Positions 16,635 through 27,120 of a DNA stretch of 43,751 nt are shown here, piece by piece; the stretch's first letter is position 1, and every line of letters starts with the position of its first letter. The position numbers were made by a program, and so were the translations under genes. The notes under the pieces are model-generated. The model saw only the letters and a program-made list of their open reading frames with translations. It had not been told where the DNA came from and made no database searches. The stretch spans positions 1 through 43,751 of the forward strand of contig CAYVKA010000041.1 in assembly GCA_964451925.1 (NCBI GenBank). The letters run 5' to 3'. The DNA comes from Nevskia sp964451925. Lineage in GTDB: Bacteria; Pseudomonadota; Gammaproteobacteria; Nevskiales; Nevskiaceae.

Positions 16635-18056
16635 ATGAGCCGCCGCACCAAGATCCTCGCCACCCTGGGCCCCTCCACCGACGACCCCACCGTACTGCGC
16701 CGCATCCTCGCCGCCGGGGTCGACGCGGTGCGCCTGAACTACTCCCACGGCCGTGCCGAGGACCATGCCCGCCGCGCCGCCGCGGTGCGCAAGACGGCGC
16801 TGGAAATGGGCCTCGACATCGGCATCCTGGCCGACCTGCAAGGCCCCAAGATCCGCATCGAGAGCTTCGCCGCCGGTCCGGTGGAGCTGGTCGAGGGCCA
16901 GCCGTTCGCCCTGGACACGGCACTGGGCGCCAATGCCGGCGATCAGCACGTGGTCGGCTGCGCCTATCCCGAGCTGCCGCGCGACGTGCAGCAGGGCGAC
17001 GTGCTGCTGCTCAACGACGGCGCCATTTCCCTGCGCGTCGAAAAGTCCGAGGGCACGCGGGTCGATACCGTGGTGCTGATCGGCGGCCCGCTGTCCAACC
17101 GCAAGGGCATCAACAAGCAGGGCGGCGGCCTGTCCGCCGCGGCGCTGACCGACAAGGACCGCGAGGACCTGCGCCACGCCATGTCCATCGGCGCCGATTT
17201 CCTCGCCATCTCCTTCCCGCGCAGCGCCGCCGACATGGAGGAGGCGCGGCGCCTGGTGCAGGCCGCGGGCGGCAACTCGGCGCTGGTGGCCAAGATCGAG
17301 CGCGCCGAGGCCCTGCCCCGGCTGGACGAGATCGTCGCCGCCTCCGACGTGGTGATGGTGGCGCGCGGCGACCTCGGCGTGGAGATCGGCGACGCCGAAC
17401 TGCCCGGCTGGCAGAAGCGCATCATCGCCACCGCGCGCGAGATGAACCGCCTGGTCATCACCGCCACGCAGATGATGGAGTCGATGATCACCAATGCGCT
17501 GCCGACCCGCGCCGAGGTGTCCGACGTGGCCAACGCGGTGATGGACGGCACCGACGCAGTGATGCTCTCGGCCGAGACCGCCACCGGCCGCTGGCCGCTG
17601 AAGGTGGTGGAGGCGATGGCGCGCGTCTGCATTGCCGCGGAAAGCGCCATGCCGCCGCGCGAACGCGCCGCCGAGCGGCTCGACCGTCATTTCGAGCGCA
17701 CCGACGAGGCCATCGCCATGGCCACCACCTGGACCGCGCGGCACATGCACGCCAAGGCCATCGTCTCGCTGACCGAGTCGGGCGGCACCGCGCTGATGAT
17801 GTCGCGCTCCGATACCGGCATCCCGATCTACGCCATGACCGAGCACGAGGGCACGCGCCGGCGCATGGCGCTGTGCCGCGGCGTTTACCCGGTGGCGTTC
17901 CAGCCGAGCATGCTGGAGACGCTCAAGCCGGTGGCCGAGGCGATCGACTGCCTGCGCTATCGCAAGGTGCTGGATGTCGGCGACCGCGTGCTGGTGACCA
18001 AGGGCGACTTCACCGGCCCCGGCGGGACGAATTCGATGAAGATTGTTACCGTGTAG
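16635..18056 (+). CDS. pyk: Pyruvate kinase
   Basis: A 473-residue enzyme making pyruvate and ATP from phosphoenolpyruvate and ADP. It starts MSRRTKILATLGPST; the catalytic and substrate motifs NYSHG, LADLQGPKIR, ALVAKIERAEAL (lysine), VMVARGDLGVEI and TATQMMESM are all present. Length and sequence fit the PykA type. The C-terminal allosteric domain is intact and ends MKIVTV. It begins a plus-strand run with the GDPD gene 54 bp downstream. Confidence 0.97.
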   Translation: MSRRTKILATLGPSTDDPTVLRRILAAGVDAVRLNYSHGRAEDHARRAAAVRKTALEMGLDIGILADLQGPKIRIESFAAGPVELVEGQPFALDTALGANAGDQHVVGCAYPELPRDVQQGDVLLLNDGAISLRVEKSEGTRVDTVVLIGGPLSNRKGINKQGGGLSAAALTDKDREDLRHAMSIGADFLAISFPRSAADMEEARRLVQAAGGNSALVAKIERAEALPRLDEIVAASDVVMVARGDLGVEIGDAELPGWQKRIIATAREMNRLVITATQMMESMITNALPTRAEVSDVANAVMDGTDAVMLSAETATGRWPLKVVEAMARVCIAAESAMPPRERAAERLDRHFERTDEAIAMATTWTARHMHAKAIVSLTESGGTALMMSRSDTGIPIYAMTEHEGTRRRMALCRGVYPVAFQPSMLETLKPVAEAIDCLRYRKVLDVGDRVLVTKGDFTGPGGTNSMKIVTV

Positions 18057-18110
18057 CGCGGACCCTGCCCGCCACCGCATCCGGCGTCGGGCCCTCAGGA
18101 GGAACGCAAG

Positions 18111-18839
18111 ATGAGCGCAGGCAACAACAGCGACTTCCTCGTCATCGGCCATCGCGGCGCCCGCGGCCACGCCCCGGAAAACACGCTGCTGGCGCTGGAT
18201 ACCGGCATCCGCCTCGGTGCGCACTGGCTGGAATTCGACGTGCAGCTGCACCCCGAGGGCGCGCTGCTGCTGTTCCACGACCTGACGCTGGACCGGACCA
18301 CCAACGGCAAGGGCCCTTTGCTGCAGTGCAGCTTCGAGACGCTGCGCGGGCTCGACGCCGGCGAGGGACAGCAGATCCCGACACTGGAGGAGGCGCTCGA
18401 ACTGGTGGAGCAGCGCGCCGGCGTCAACATCGAACTGAAGACCGCCGACGGCACCGGCGAGGCGGTGGCCGGCGTGCTGCGCCAGTATCTCGATGCCGGC
18501 TGGCCGGCGGAGCGCTTCCTGGTGTCTTCGTTCCACCTGCCGGAGCTGTGGGAATTCCACCAGGCGGCGCCGGAAATCCCGGTGGCCGTGCTGCTCGGCG
18601 GCGTGCCGCTGGACTGGGCCGGCTGCGCCACCGAACTGGAGGCGGCGGCGGTGAACCTGTCCGCCGATTTCGTCGACCCGCGCCTGGTGGCCGACGCCAA
18701 GGCGCACGGGCGCAAGGTCTACGTCTACACCGTCAACGATCCGGCCGAAATGCGGGCGCTGCGGGCACTGGGAGTGGACGGCGTGTTCACCGATTACCCC
18801 GACCGGGCGCTTGCAGCGGGAATCGGGAACAGGGGATAG
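18111..18839 (+). CDS. Cytosolic glycerophosphodiester phosphodiesterase
   Basis: A 242-residue GDPD-family enzyme that hydrolyses glycerophosphodiesters to glycerol-3-phosphate and an alcohol. The active-site block IGHRGARGHAPENT is at residues 12-25, the metal-binding EFDVQL follows, and HDLTLDRTTNG holds the second histidine. VNIELKT completes the site. There is no signal peptide, so it is a UgpQ-like cytosolic form. AGGAGG 10 bp upstream supports the start. The last codons (GIGNRG) and the stop are encoded by the left arm of an ATTCCC-type palindromic repeat. Confidence 0.93.
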   Translation: MSAGNNSDFLVIGHRGARGHAPENTLLALDTGIRLGAHWLEFDVQLHPEGALLLFHDLTLDRTTNGKGPLLQCSFETLRGLDAGEGQQIPTLEEALELVEQRAGVNIELKTADGTGEAVAGVLRQYLDAGWPAERFLVSSFHLPELWEFHQAAPEIPVAVLLGGVPLDWAGCATELEAAAVNLSADFVDPRLVADAKAHGRKVYVYTVNDPAEMRALRALGVDGVFTDYPDRALAAGIGNRG

Positions 18840-18918
18840 GGTATGGTCAAAAAGCTAAGCGCCTGATCGATTCTTCCGTCCCTCCCCACGATTCCAGATT
18901 CCCCATTACCGATTCCCG
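18817..18918. repeat. ATTCCC-type inverted repeat, copy A
   Basis: The left arm CGGGAATCGGGAACAGGG (18817 onward) pairs with a right arm ending ACCGATTCCCG at 18918, separated by about 55 bp. Its twin is at 31851-31934. The repeat has invaded the end of the GDPD gene and runs to within five bases of the GST start. Similar ATTCCC-rich intergenic repeats are common in xanthomonads (from memory). Confidence 0.7.
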
Positions 18919-18923
18919 CCCAA

Positions 18924-19607
18924 ATGATTGAGCTCTACACCGCCGCCACGCCCAACGGCCACAAGGTCTCCATCCTGCTGGAGGAACTGGGAGTGCCCTA
19001 TCAGGTGCACCACGTCAATCTGGCGCTGGGCCAGCAGAGGGCGCCGGACTACCTGAAGATCAATCCCAACGGCCGCATCCCGACCATCGTCGACCGCGAC
19101 GACGGCGCCGACGCGGGTGCGGGCGCGGGTTTCGCCGTATTCGAGTCCGGCGCCATCCTGGTCTACCTGGCGGAAAAATACGGCCGCTTCCTGCCGGCCG
19201 ATGCGCACAGCCGCTCCACCGTCATGCAGTGGCTGATGTTCCAGATGGGCGGCATCGGCCCGATGCAGGGCCAGGCCAACGTGTTCCACCGCTACTGGCC
19301 GGAGAAGTACCAGCCGGCCATCGACCGCTACCAGAACGAGACCAAGCGCCTGTACCGCGTGCTGGAGCAGCGCCTGGAAGGCCGCGACTACCTGTGCGGC
19401 GAGTACAGCATCGCCGACATCGCCAGCTTCCCCTGGGTCAACATCCATTCCTGGTCGGGCGTGCCGATCGACGACCTGCCGCGGTTGTGCGCCTGGCGCG
19501 AGCGCATCCGCGCCCGCCCGGCGGTGCAGCGCGGCCTGGCCGTGCCGGGCGAACGGGCCGACGACAAGCTGGTGGTGGAAGCCGCCCGCGGCATGCTGCA
19601 GCGCTAG
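18924..19607 (+). CDS. Glutathione S-transferase, YfcG-like
   Basis: A 227-residue GST. The N-terminal thioredoxin fold starts MIELYTAATPNGHKVSILLEE, which matches the disulfide-bond oxidoreductase YfcG of E. coli closely. The cis-proline motif (NGRIPTIVD) and ESGAILVYLAEK are present. The C-terminal helical domain contains YSIADIASFPWVN. YfcG-type proteins reduce disulfides with glutathione and have little classical transferase activity. An Ala/Gly-rich insertion (DGADAGAGAGF) precedes the ESGAI motif. The ribosome-binding site is poor; the region upstream is palindromic repeat. Confidence 0.92.
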   Translation: MIELYTAATPNGHKVSILLEELGVPYQVHHVNLALGQQRAPDYLKINPNGRIPTIVDRDDGADAGAGAGFAVFESGAILVYLAEKYGRFLPADAHSRSTVMQWLMFQMGGIGPMQGQANVFHRYWPEKYQPAIDRYQNETKRLYRVLEQRLEGRDYLCGEYSIADIASFPWVNIHSWSGVPIDDLPRLCAWRERIRARPAVQRGLAVPGERADDKLVVEAARGMLQR

Positions 19608-19680
19608 CCCTGCCCCGCCCCCCTTGATCCGACAGGTTTTTTCGGGTCTGTGGCATCAACAGTGCTAAGGTAGTTCAGCC

Positions 19681-19698
19681 CTGTCATTCAATGGTCAT
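19681..19698 (+). promoter_or_regulatory. Candidate Pho box upstream of ppk1
   Basis: CTGTCAT-tcaa-TGGTCAT: two 7-bp half-sites, the first perfect and the second 5/7 against CTGTCAT, with the 4-bp spacing of the PhoB direct repeat. A possible -10 (TACTAG) follows at 19711-19716. That would put transcription start after the ATG at 19704 and favour the second ATG at 19755. Confidence 0.5.
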
Positions 19699-19703
19699 CA
19701 CGG

Positions 19704-21821
19704 ATGAATCTACTAGCGTCTGAACCTGTCAACGCCGCCGACGCGCCGCTCGCCATGACCGCCTCCCCGCCGCACGTGATCCAGCCGTTCATCAACCGCG
19801 AACTGTCCCTGCTGGAGTTCAACCGGCGCGTGCTGGAGCAGGCCAAGGACGAGTCGGTGCCGCTGCTGGAGCGTCTCAAGTTCCTGTGCATCTCCTGCTC
19901 CAACCTGGACGAGTTCTTCGAGATCCGGGTCGCCGGCCTGAAGCAGATGATCAAGCTCGGCACGCCGCTGGTGGGCCAGGACGGCATCACGCCGACCGAG
20001 CTGTTCGCCGAAGTCAGCACCCGCGCCCACGTGCTGGTGGACGAGCAGTACCGCGTGCTCAACGAAGTGCTGATCCCGGCGCTGGAAAAGGAAAAGATCC
20101 GCTTCGTGCGCCGCAGCGAGTGGACCGCCGAGCAGGACGCCTGGCTGCGCAGCTACTTCCAGAACGAGCTGCTGCCGGTGCTGTCGCCGATCGGACTGGA
20201 CCCGGCGCACCCGTTCCCGCGCATCCTCAACAAGTCGCTCAACTTCATCGTCTCGCTCTCCGGCAAGGACGCCTTCGGCCGCAACATCGGCTACGCCATC
20301 GTGCAGGCGCCGCGCGCGCTGCCGCGCCTGATCCAGCTGCCCAAGGGCGTCGGCGGCGCCGGCCCCAGCGACTTCGTGTTCCTGTCGTCGGTGATCCACG
20401 CCTACGTCGACGAGCTGTTCCCCGGCATGCAGGCCAACGGCTGCTACCAGTTCCGCGTCACCCGCAACTCCGACCTGCTGGTCGACGAGAGCGAGGCCGA
20501 GGATCTGCTGGAGGCGCTGGAAGGCGAGCTGTCGCAGCGCCAGTGGGGCGACACGGTGCGCCTGGAAGTAGCGCACAACTGCCCGGAGCAGATGTCGCTG
20601 TACCTGATGGAGGAGCTGGCGCTGGGCCCGGCCGACCTGTACCAGTGCCAGGGGCCGGTCAACCTGATGCGGCTGATGGCCCTGCCCGACCTGATCGACC
20701 GGCCGGAACTGAAGTACGCGCCGTTCGTGCCGCGGCTGCCCAAGGCGCTGGTCGGCGACATGTTCGCGGCGATGCGCAAGCATGATCACCTGCTGCAGCA
20801 TCCCTACGACTCCTTCAACCCGGTGCTGGACCTGCTGCGCCAGGCCGCCAAGGACCCCAACGTCCTGGCGATCAAGCAGACGCTGTACCGCACCGGCGCC
20901 AAGTCGCCGGTGGCGGAGGCGCTGATCCAGGCGGCCCGCGCCGGCAAGGAAGTGACGGTGGTGGTGGAGTTGCGCGCCCGCTTCGACGAGGCCGACAACA
21001 TCTCCCTGGCCGAAGCGTTGCAGGAAGTCGGCGCCCACGTGGTCTACGGCGTGGTCGGCTACAAGACCCACGCCAAGATGATGCTGATCGTGCGCCGCGA
21101 GGAAGGCGCCCTGCGCCATTACGCCCACCTCGGCACCGGCAACTACCATCCCAAGACCACCCGCTTCTACACCGATTACGGCCTGCTCACCTCGGACCCG
21201 GCGATCTGCAAGGACGTGCACGCCGTGTTCCTGCAGCTGACCAGCCTGGGCAAGGTGATCAAGCTCAATCGCCTGCTGCAGTCGCCGTTCACCCTGGCCA
21301 AGGGCATGCGCGACCGCATCGAGCGCGAAATGGCGCACGCCGCCAAGGGCAAGAAAGCCCACATCATCGCCAAGATGAACGGCCTGGTGGAGCCGGAGAT
21401 GATCCAGGCCCTGTACCAGGCCTCGCAGGCCGGGGTGCAGATCGACCTGATCGTGCGCAGCATGTGCTCGCTGCGCCCCGGCGTGCCGGGGCTGTCGGAG
21501 AACATCCGCGTGCGCTCGATCATCGGCCGCTTCCTCGAGCACCCGCGCGCGATCTATTTCGCCAACGGCGGCGAGCATGAACTGTGGCTGTCCAGCGCCG
21601 ACTGGATGGAGCGCAACCTGTTCCGCCGCGTCGAAGTGGCCTTCCCGGTGCTGGACAAGAAGATCCGCGAGCGCATCATCGAGCAGTTGCGCGCCTATCT
21701 CGACGACACCGCCTCGAGCTGGCTGCTGCAGCCGGACGGCACCTATCAGCGCGCGCCGAGCGAGCCCGGCGCCAGGGGCGTGCAGCTCAAGCTGCTGGAA
21801 GAGATCGTCGGCAACGCCTGA
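19704..21821 (+). CDS. ppk1: Polyphosphate kinase 1
   Basis: A protein of up to 705 residues that makes polyphosphate from ATP at the membrane. The N domain starts with FINRELSLLEFNRRVLEQA, and the PPK core has NLDEFFEIRVAGLKQ. The autophosphorylated histidine lies in GYKTHAKMML near residue 455, and HLGTGNYHPKTTRFYTD follows. All family blocks are intact. The start is uncertain: ATG at 19704 has no clear ribosome-binding site and is six bases after a Pho box, while ATG at 19755 (MTASPPHVIQ) is still upstream of the conserved region. ppx is convergent 440 bp away; a zinc-ribbon gene follows directly. Confidence 0.97.
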   Translation: MNLLASEPVNAADAPLAMTASPPHVIQPFINRELSLLEFNRRVLEQAKDESVPLLERLKFLCISCSNLDEFFEIRVAGLKQMIKLGTPLVGQDGITPTELFAEVSTRAHVLVDEQYRVLNEVLIPALEKEKIRFVRRSEWTAEQDAWLRSYFQNELLPVLSPIGLDPAHPFPRILNKSLNFIVSLSGKDAFGRNIGYAIVQAPRALPRLIQLPKGVGGAGPSDFVFLSSVIHAYVDELFPGMQANGCYQFRVTRNSDLLVDESEAEDLLEALEGELSQRQWGDTVRLEVAHNCPEQMSLYLMEELALGPADLYQCQGPVNLMRLMALPDLIDRPELKYAPFVPRLPKALVGDMFAAMRKHDHLLQHPYDSFNPVLDLLRQAAKDPNVLAIKQTLYRTGAKSPVAEALIQAARAGKEVTVVVELRARFDEADNISLAEALQEVGAHVVYGVVGYKTHAKMMLIVRREEGALRHYAHLGTGNYHPKTTRFYTDYGLLTSDPAICKDVHAVFLQLTSLGKVIKLNRLLQSPFTLAKGMRDRIEREMAHAAKGKKAHIIAKMNGLVEPEMIQALYQASQAGVQIDLIVRSMCSLRPGVPGLSENIRVRSIIGRFLEHPRAIYFANGGEHELWLSSADWMERNLFRRVEVAFPVLDKKIRERIIEQLRAYLDDTASSWLLQPDGTYQRAPSEPGARGVQLKLLEEIVGNA

Positions 21822-21844
21822 GCCGTCGCGCCGCGAGGCCGTGC

Positions 21845-22168
21845 ATGTTCAAGGTGAACTGCCCGCGCTGCGGCAAGCCATTCCGCATCCCGGTTCACCG
21901 GGCGGATGGCGGCGGCAAATGGTACCAGCTGGCCGCCACGCGCTCGTACTGCCCGTGGTGCAACACCGAGCTGACGCTGAGCAGGGCCTCCAGGCGCCTG
22001 TCGGGGACGCATCTGTGGCCGTTCCTGTTTGCCATGCTGTTCGGCATTTTCATTCCCGACAGGAGCTTGCGGGATGATGTGCTTTGGGCGGGGATCGCCC
22101 TGATGCTCGCCGCCAGGGTCGTGTTCCTGTTCAACCGTTGCTACGTCGCGGTGGATAAACAGGCATAG
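21845..22168 (+). CDS. Zinc-ribbon membrane protein after ppk1
   Basis: A 107-residue protein beginning MFKVNCPRCGKPFRIP. It has a two-knuckle zinc ribbon (CPRCG at residue 6 and CPWCN near 38) and then two hydrophobic helices (about 57-72 and 79-95). I do not recognise the family. It starts 24 bp after the ppk1 stop on the same strand, so it is probably in one transcript. It could bind a metal or nucleic acid at the membrane. Confidence 0.7.
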   Translation: MFKVNCPRCGKPFRIPVHRADGGGKWYQLAATRSYCPWCNTELTLSRASRRLSGTHLWPFLFAMLFGIFIPDRSLRDDVLWAGIALMLAARVVFLFNRCYVAVDKQA

Positions 22169-22220
22169 GACGCAAGCCCTGCGGCCGTTTCAAGCGCCCG
22201 TCGGCGGTGGAACCGGCTCC

Positions 22221-22241
22221 GCGGCGCCATGGCGGCGCCGC
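22221..22241. other. Hairpin between convergent genes
   Basis: GCGGCGCC-atggc-GGCGCCGC has perfect 8-bp arms and lies between the ends of the zinc-ribbon gene and ppx. No T-run follows on either strand. It may stop or stabilise transcripts from both sides, but is not a classical terminator. Confidence 0.45.
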
Positions 22242-22260
22242 CTCCGGCTTGGCCGGCCCG

Positions 22261-23790
22261 CTATTCGAAGCGCAGCCGGTAGTCCGCCGCCTGCAGGTAC
22301 TCCGCCTCCAGCTCCAGGTCCTCGCGCGTCAGCGGGTGGCGCTCGAGCCAGCCCGGCCGGAACTGCAGCCGCACCGTCTTCGGCCCCACCTCGATCTGCA
22401 GCGGGATGCGCAACCCGGGTGCGCGCGAGCGGTGCAGCAGCACCGCCAGGCGGAACAGGATGGCCAGCTTCTGCACGCGGGCCTTCCACGCCTCCGGCAG
22501 ATCCTCCAGCGCGCCCTGGTTGAACTTGCCGCGCTGCAGCCGCACCAGCGCCGCCAGCAGCTTCTGGTCGGTCAGGGAGAAGCCGAACAACTCGGCGTGG
22601 CGCAGGATGTACTCGCCGTGGCGGTGCGAGCCGTCGTGGGCGATGACCAGGCCGATCTCGTGCAGCAAGGCGGCCCAGGATGCCAGGCGCCGCGCATCGG
22701 CGCCCTGCAGGCTCCAGGCCGGCGCCACCTGCTCCAGCAGCTTCAGGGCGGAACGCTCGATCTCGCGCGCGTGGGCGCGGTCCACGCCGTAACGCTCGGC
22801 CATGGCCTCGACCGAGCGGCTGCGCACGTCGCGGTCGGACAGGCGGCCGAGCAGGTCGTAGATCACGCCTTCGCGCAGCGCGAATTCGGAGGTCTCCATC
22901 TGCCTCACGCCGAGGCTGTCGAACACCCCGGCGAGCACCGCCAGGCCGCCGGCGAATACCGGGCGCCGATCCTCGCGCAGGCCCGGGAAGTCGAAACGGT
23001 CGACACGGCCGGCGCGCACCGCCAGGTCCAGCGTCTTGTCCAGCGCTTCGCGGGTGATCAGTTCGTCGGTCCAGCCCTGGCCCATCATCACGCGCCAGGC
23101 GCCGCGCACCGTGCCGCTGGCACCGACCGCCACGTCCCAGCCGGCGGCGCGGTAGCGCCGCTCGACGAACTCCAGCTCGACCCGCGCCGCCAGCCGCGCC
23201 TCGCGCATACGCGCGCGCGTCACCTCGCCGTCGGGGAAGAAGCGCTGCGTATGGGTGACGCAGCCGAGCGCCGTGCTCTCCATCAGCTTGGGCTCGTTGA
23301 GGCGGCCGATGATCAGCTCGGTGCTGCCGCCGCCGATATCCACCACCAGCCGCCGCGGCTGCGCCTGGCCCATGCCGTGGGTCACGCCGCTGTACACCAG
23401 GCGCGCTTCCTCCACGCCGGAGATGATCTCGATCTCATGCCCCAGGGCCCGCTCCGCCGCGGCGATGAAGGCCACCCCCTCCTGCATCTTGCGCAGCGTG
23501 TTGGTGCCGACCACCCGCACCCGCTGCGGCGGGATGCCCTGCAGGCGCTGACCGAAGCGCGACAGGCAGTCCAGCGCGCGCGCCTGCGCCTCCGGCACAA
23601 GGCGGTTGCGCGCATCGAGGCCGGCGCCCAGGCGCACCGCTTCACGCAGGCGGTCGATCACCTGCAGCTGGCCGCCGCTGTCGCGCGCCACCATCATGTG
23701 GAAGCTGTTGGAGCCGAGGTCGACCGCCGCCACTTCGCCGCCCGACTCGGCGCGGGCGCGGCTGCCGGCGGCGCGCCGCAGACGGGGCAT
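22261..23790 (-). CDS. ppx: Exopolyphosphatase (Ppx/GppA family)
   Basis: A protein of about 509 residues, close to E. coli PPX (513). It belongs to the actin/hsp70 fold: the phosphate loop VAAVDLGSNSFHMMVARD at about 20-37, the second loop LVVDIGGGSTELIIG and the catalytic-region NTLRKMQEG. A C-terminal HD-like helical domain follows (HEIGLVIAHDGSHRHGEYI). It degrades polyphosphate from the chain end and may also act on pppGpp. The start MPRLRRAAG was chosen because the longer frame is unlike the family. It is convergent with the ppk1 unit. Confidence 0.95.
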   Translation of the reverse strand: MPRLRRAAGSRARAESGGEVAAVDLGSNSFHMMVARDSGGQLQVIDRLREAVRLGAGLDARNRLVPEAQARALDCLSRFGQRLQGIPPQRVRVVGTNTLRKMQEGVAFIAAAERALGHEIEIISGVEEARLVYSGVTHGMGQAQPRRLVVDIGGGSTELIIGRLNEPKLMESTALGCVTHTQRFFPDGEVTRARMREARLAARVELEFVERRYRAAGWDVAVGASGTVRGAWRVMMGQGWTDELITREALDKTLDLAVRAGRVDRFDFPGLREDRRPVFAGGLAVLAGVFDSLGVRQMETSEFALREGVIYDLLGRLSDRDVRSRSVEAMAERYGVDRAHAREIERSALKLLEQVAPAWSLQGADARRLASWAALLHEIGLVIAHDGSHRHGEYILRHAELFGFSLTDQKLLAALVRLQRGKFNQGALEDLPEAWKARVQKLAILFRLAVLLHRSRAPGLRIPLQIEVGPKTVRLQFRPGWLERHPLTREDLELEAEYLQAADYRLRFE

Positions 23791-24044
23791 GATGCCGTTT
23801 CTCAAGCGCCCTCCGGCGGTCGTGCGGGAGTGCGTGGACGGCGGCCGGGGAGCGGCGGTCGGAACATCGATCGAAAGGGGCAGGTCAGGCTCGCGCGCAC
23901 TATAACCGAAGCCCGTTGCACGGCCGGTGACAGGTGCGGGCGCCGGCCCTCCCCAGCCGCACCGATTGACTGCAAGCCCCGTTTCTACGAGCATATTCCG
24001 TCTTCGCGGCGGGGCCGCGGAGCTTTGCCATTGGAGATTCCATA

Positions 24045-24377
24045 ATGAAAGCAGCGCGATGGGGCATGCTCGCCCTCACCGCCACATTGATGTGCGCTAC
24101 GGTCGCGCAGGCGGATGGCGACCCGGCGGCGGGCCGGCAGAAGTTCTACACCTGCGTCGGCTGCCACGGGATCCCGAACTACAACAACGCCTATCCCGCC
24201 TATCGCGTACCCAAGCTCGGCGGCCAGAACGCCGAGTACATCGCCAATGCTCTGAAGGAATACAAGAGCGGCGAGCGCAGCCACCAGACCATGCACGCCC
24301 AGGCCAGTTCGCTGTCCGACCAGGATATTGCCGACATCGCCGCCTACCTGTCGACGGCCCCGGAAAAGAAGGACTGA
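24045..24377 (+). CDS. Periplasmic monohaem cytochrome c (first of a pair)
   Basis: A 110-residue protein with a Sec signal peptide (ALTATLMCATVAQA, cleavage near residue 23) and one haem site, CVGCH, near residue 37. The methionine in HQTMHAQASSLSD is the likely sixth ligand. The mature part resembles one half of the dihaem cytochrome c4 (KLGGQNAEYIANALKEYKSGER). It is an electron carrier in the periplasm. GGAG upstream supports the start. The second cytochrome begins two bases after its stop. Confidence 0.92.
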   Translation: MKAARWGMLALTATLMCATVAQADGDPAAGRQKFYTCVGCHGIPNYNNAYPAYRVPKLGGQNAEYIANALKEYKSGERSHQTMHAQASSLSDQDIADIAAYLSTAPEKKD

Positions 24378-24379
24378 GG

Positions 24380-24730
24380 ATGAGCATGAAGAATTTTGCC
24401 CTGGCCGCCCTCGGCCTCGCCGCTGCCGCCTCCGCGCATGCCGAAGGCCCCGCCGCCAAGCCCGACAAGGTGCTGGTCTGCGCCGCCTGCCACGGCGAGA
24501 ACGGCGTCGCCACCCAGCCGATGTATCCCAACCTGGCCGGCCAGCAGGCCAACTACATCGAGCACGCGCTGCACGCCTACAAGACCGGCGAGCGCAAGAA
24601 CCCGATCATGGGCGCCCAGGTCACCAGCCTCAGCGACGCCGATATCAAGCAGCTCGCGGCGTGGTTCTCGTCGCAGCCGGCGAAGGACTATGTGCCGGAT
24701 ATCGACGGCCCGGTCGGCGGCAAGAAGTAA
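24380..24730 (+). CDS. Periplasmic monohaem cytochrome c (second of a pair)
   Basis: A 116-residue exported cytochrome: signal peptide MSMKNFALAALGLAAAASA, single haem site CAACH near residue 35 and probable methionine ligand in NPIMGAQVTSLSD. It is a paralogue of the preceding gene (NLAGQQANYIEHALHAYKTGER aligns directly). Together the two look like the halves of a cytochrome c4 encoded separately. The start at 24380 or 24386 are both possible; each has a purine-rich site upstream. It is followed by a strong terminator. Confidence 0.92.
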   Translation: MSMKNFALAALGLAAAASAHAEGPAAKPDKVLVCAACHGENGVATQPMYPNLAGQQANYIEHALHAYKTGERKNPIMGAQVTSLSDADIKQLAAWFSSQPAKDYVPDIDGPVGGKK

Positions 24731-24746
24731 ACAGGTATTCCGCGTG

Positions 24747-24780
24747 AAAAGGCCCCGCAACGCGGGGCCTTTTGTTTTGT
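24747..24780 (+). terminator. Rho-independent terminator of the cytochrome pair
   Basis: AAAAGGCCCCGC-aac-GCGGGGCCTTTT, a perfect 12-bp stem with a T-rich tail, 17 bp after the stop. The same stem-loop, read on the opposite strand, terminates rpoD. Confidence 0.93.
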
Positions 24781-25041
24781 TCCCCCTCTCCCTACGAAGT
24801 TGGGAGCGGATTGAGGTGAGGGGCGCTTTTTCTAGCCGACAACACCACTGTCCGTTCGCCCCGAGTGCCCGCGAAGCGGGTGTATCGAGGGGTCATGCAC
24901 ACGATCGCCACCATTTGTCATTCCGGCACAGGCGGGACGTAGGTCGAGTCAAGCGAAGCGGACCCGACACTGTGCTGAAACTACCGCACACCGCGCGTTA
25001 GCGCGGATCAGCAGAGCAGCCGTGGAAACCGGAGAACAAAG
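24781..25041. repeat. Gap filled with fragments of several intergenic repeats
   Basis: No gene is visible in the 364 bp between the second cytochrome and rpoD. Between the two terminators lie three fragments. The first is CCCCTCTCCCTACG...GGTGAGGGGC (24782-24826). The second is GTTCGCCCCGAGTGCCCGCG...TCGAGGGGTCATGC (about 24854-24898). The third is CGTAGGTCGAGTC-aagcgaagcg-GACCCGACAC (about 24937-24972), which is an imperfect hairpin. All three resemble widespread proteobacterial intergenic repeat types (from memory). Confidence 0.5.
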
Positions 25042-25068
25042 GAAAAGGCCCCGCGTTGCGGGGCCTTT
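25042..25068 (-). terminator. Rho-independent terminator of rpoD
   Basis: On the minus strand AAAGGCCCCGC-aac-GCGGGGCCTTTTCC follows the rpoD stop by 27 bp. Twenty-six bases are identical to the cytochrome terminator in inverted orientation. Confidence 0.9.
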
Positions 25069-25094
25069 GTCGTAACTGAAACCGTGGCGCGCGC

Positions 25095-26942
<1,848 letters not shown>

Positions 26943-27120
26943 CAACCGTTTCTCAATAGGCAGAACCGCTACGGGTAATTTCGACTCGGAATCAAGCTGC
27001 TGATCGGGGTACGGAACCAGGGTAATTTACTGTGAATATGCCAGTTTAGACCAATCCGCCGCCGGAAAGTTGGCGGGTAATTTGCCGCGGCGCGGCATAG
27101 TTTCGGGGCGCATTCCGGGC

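Noticed and set aside
13827..18707. A very long open frame (over 1600 codons) antisense to the RimK-like and pyruvate kinase genes
   Set aside because: It is His/Ala/Arg-rich shadow translation of GC-rich coding DNA; the opposite strand carries well-conserved proteins.
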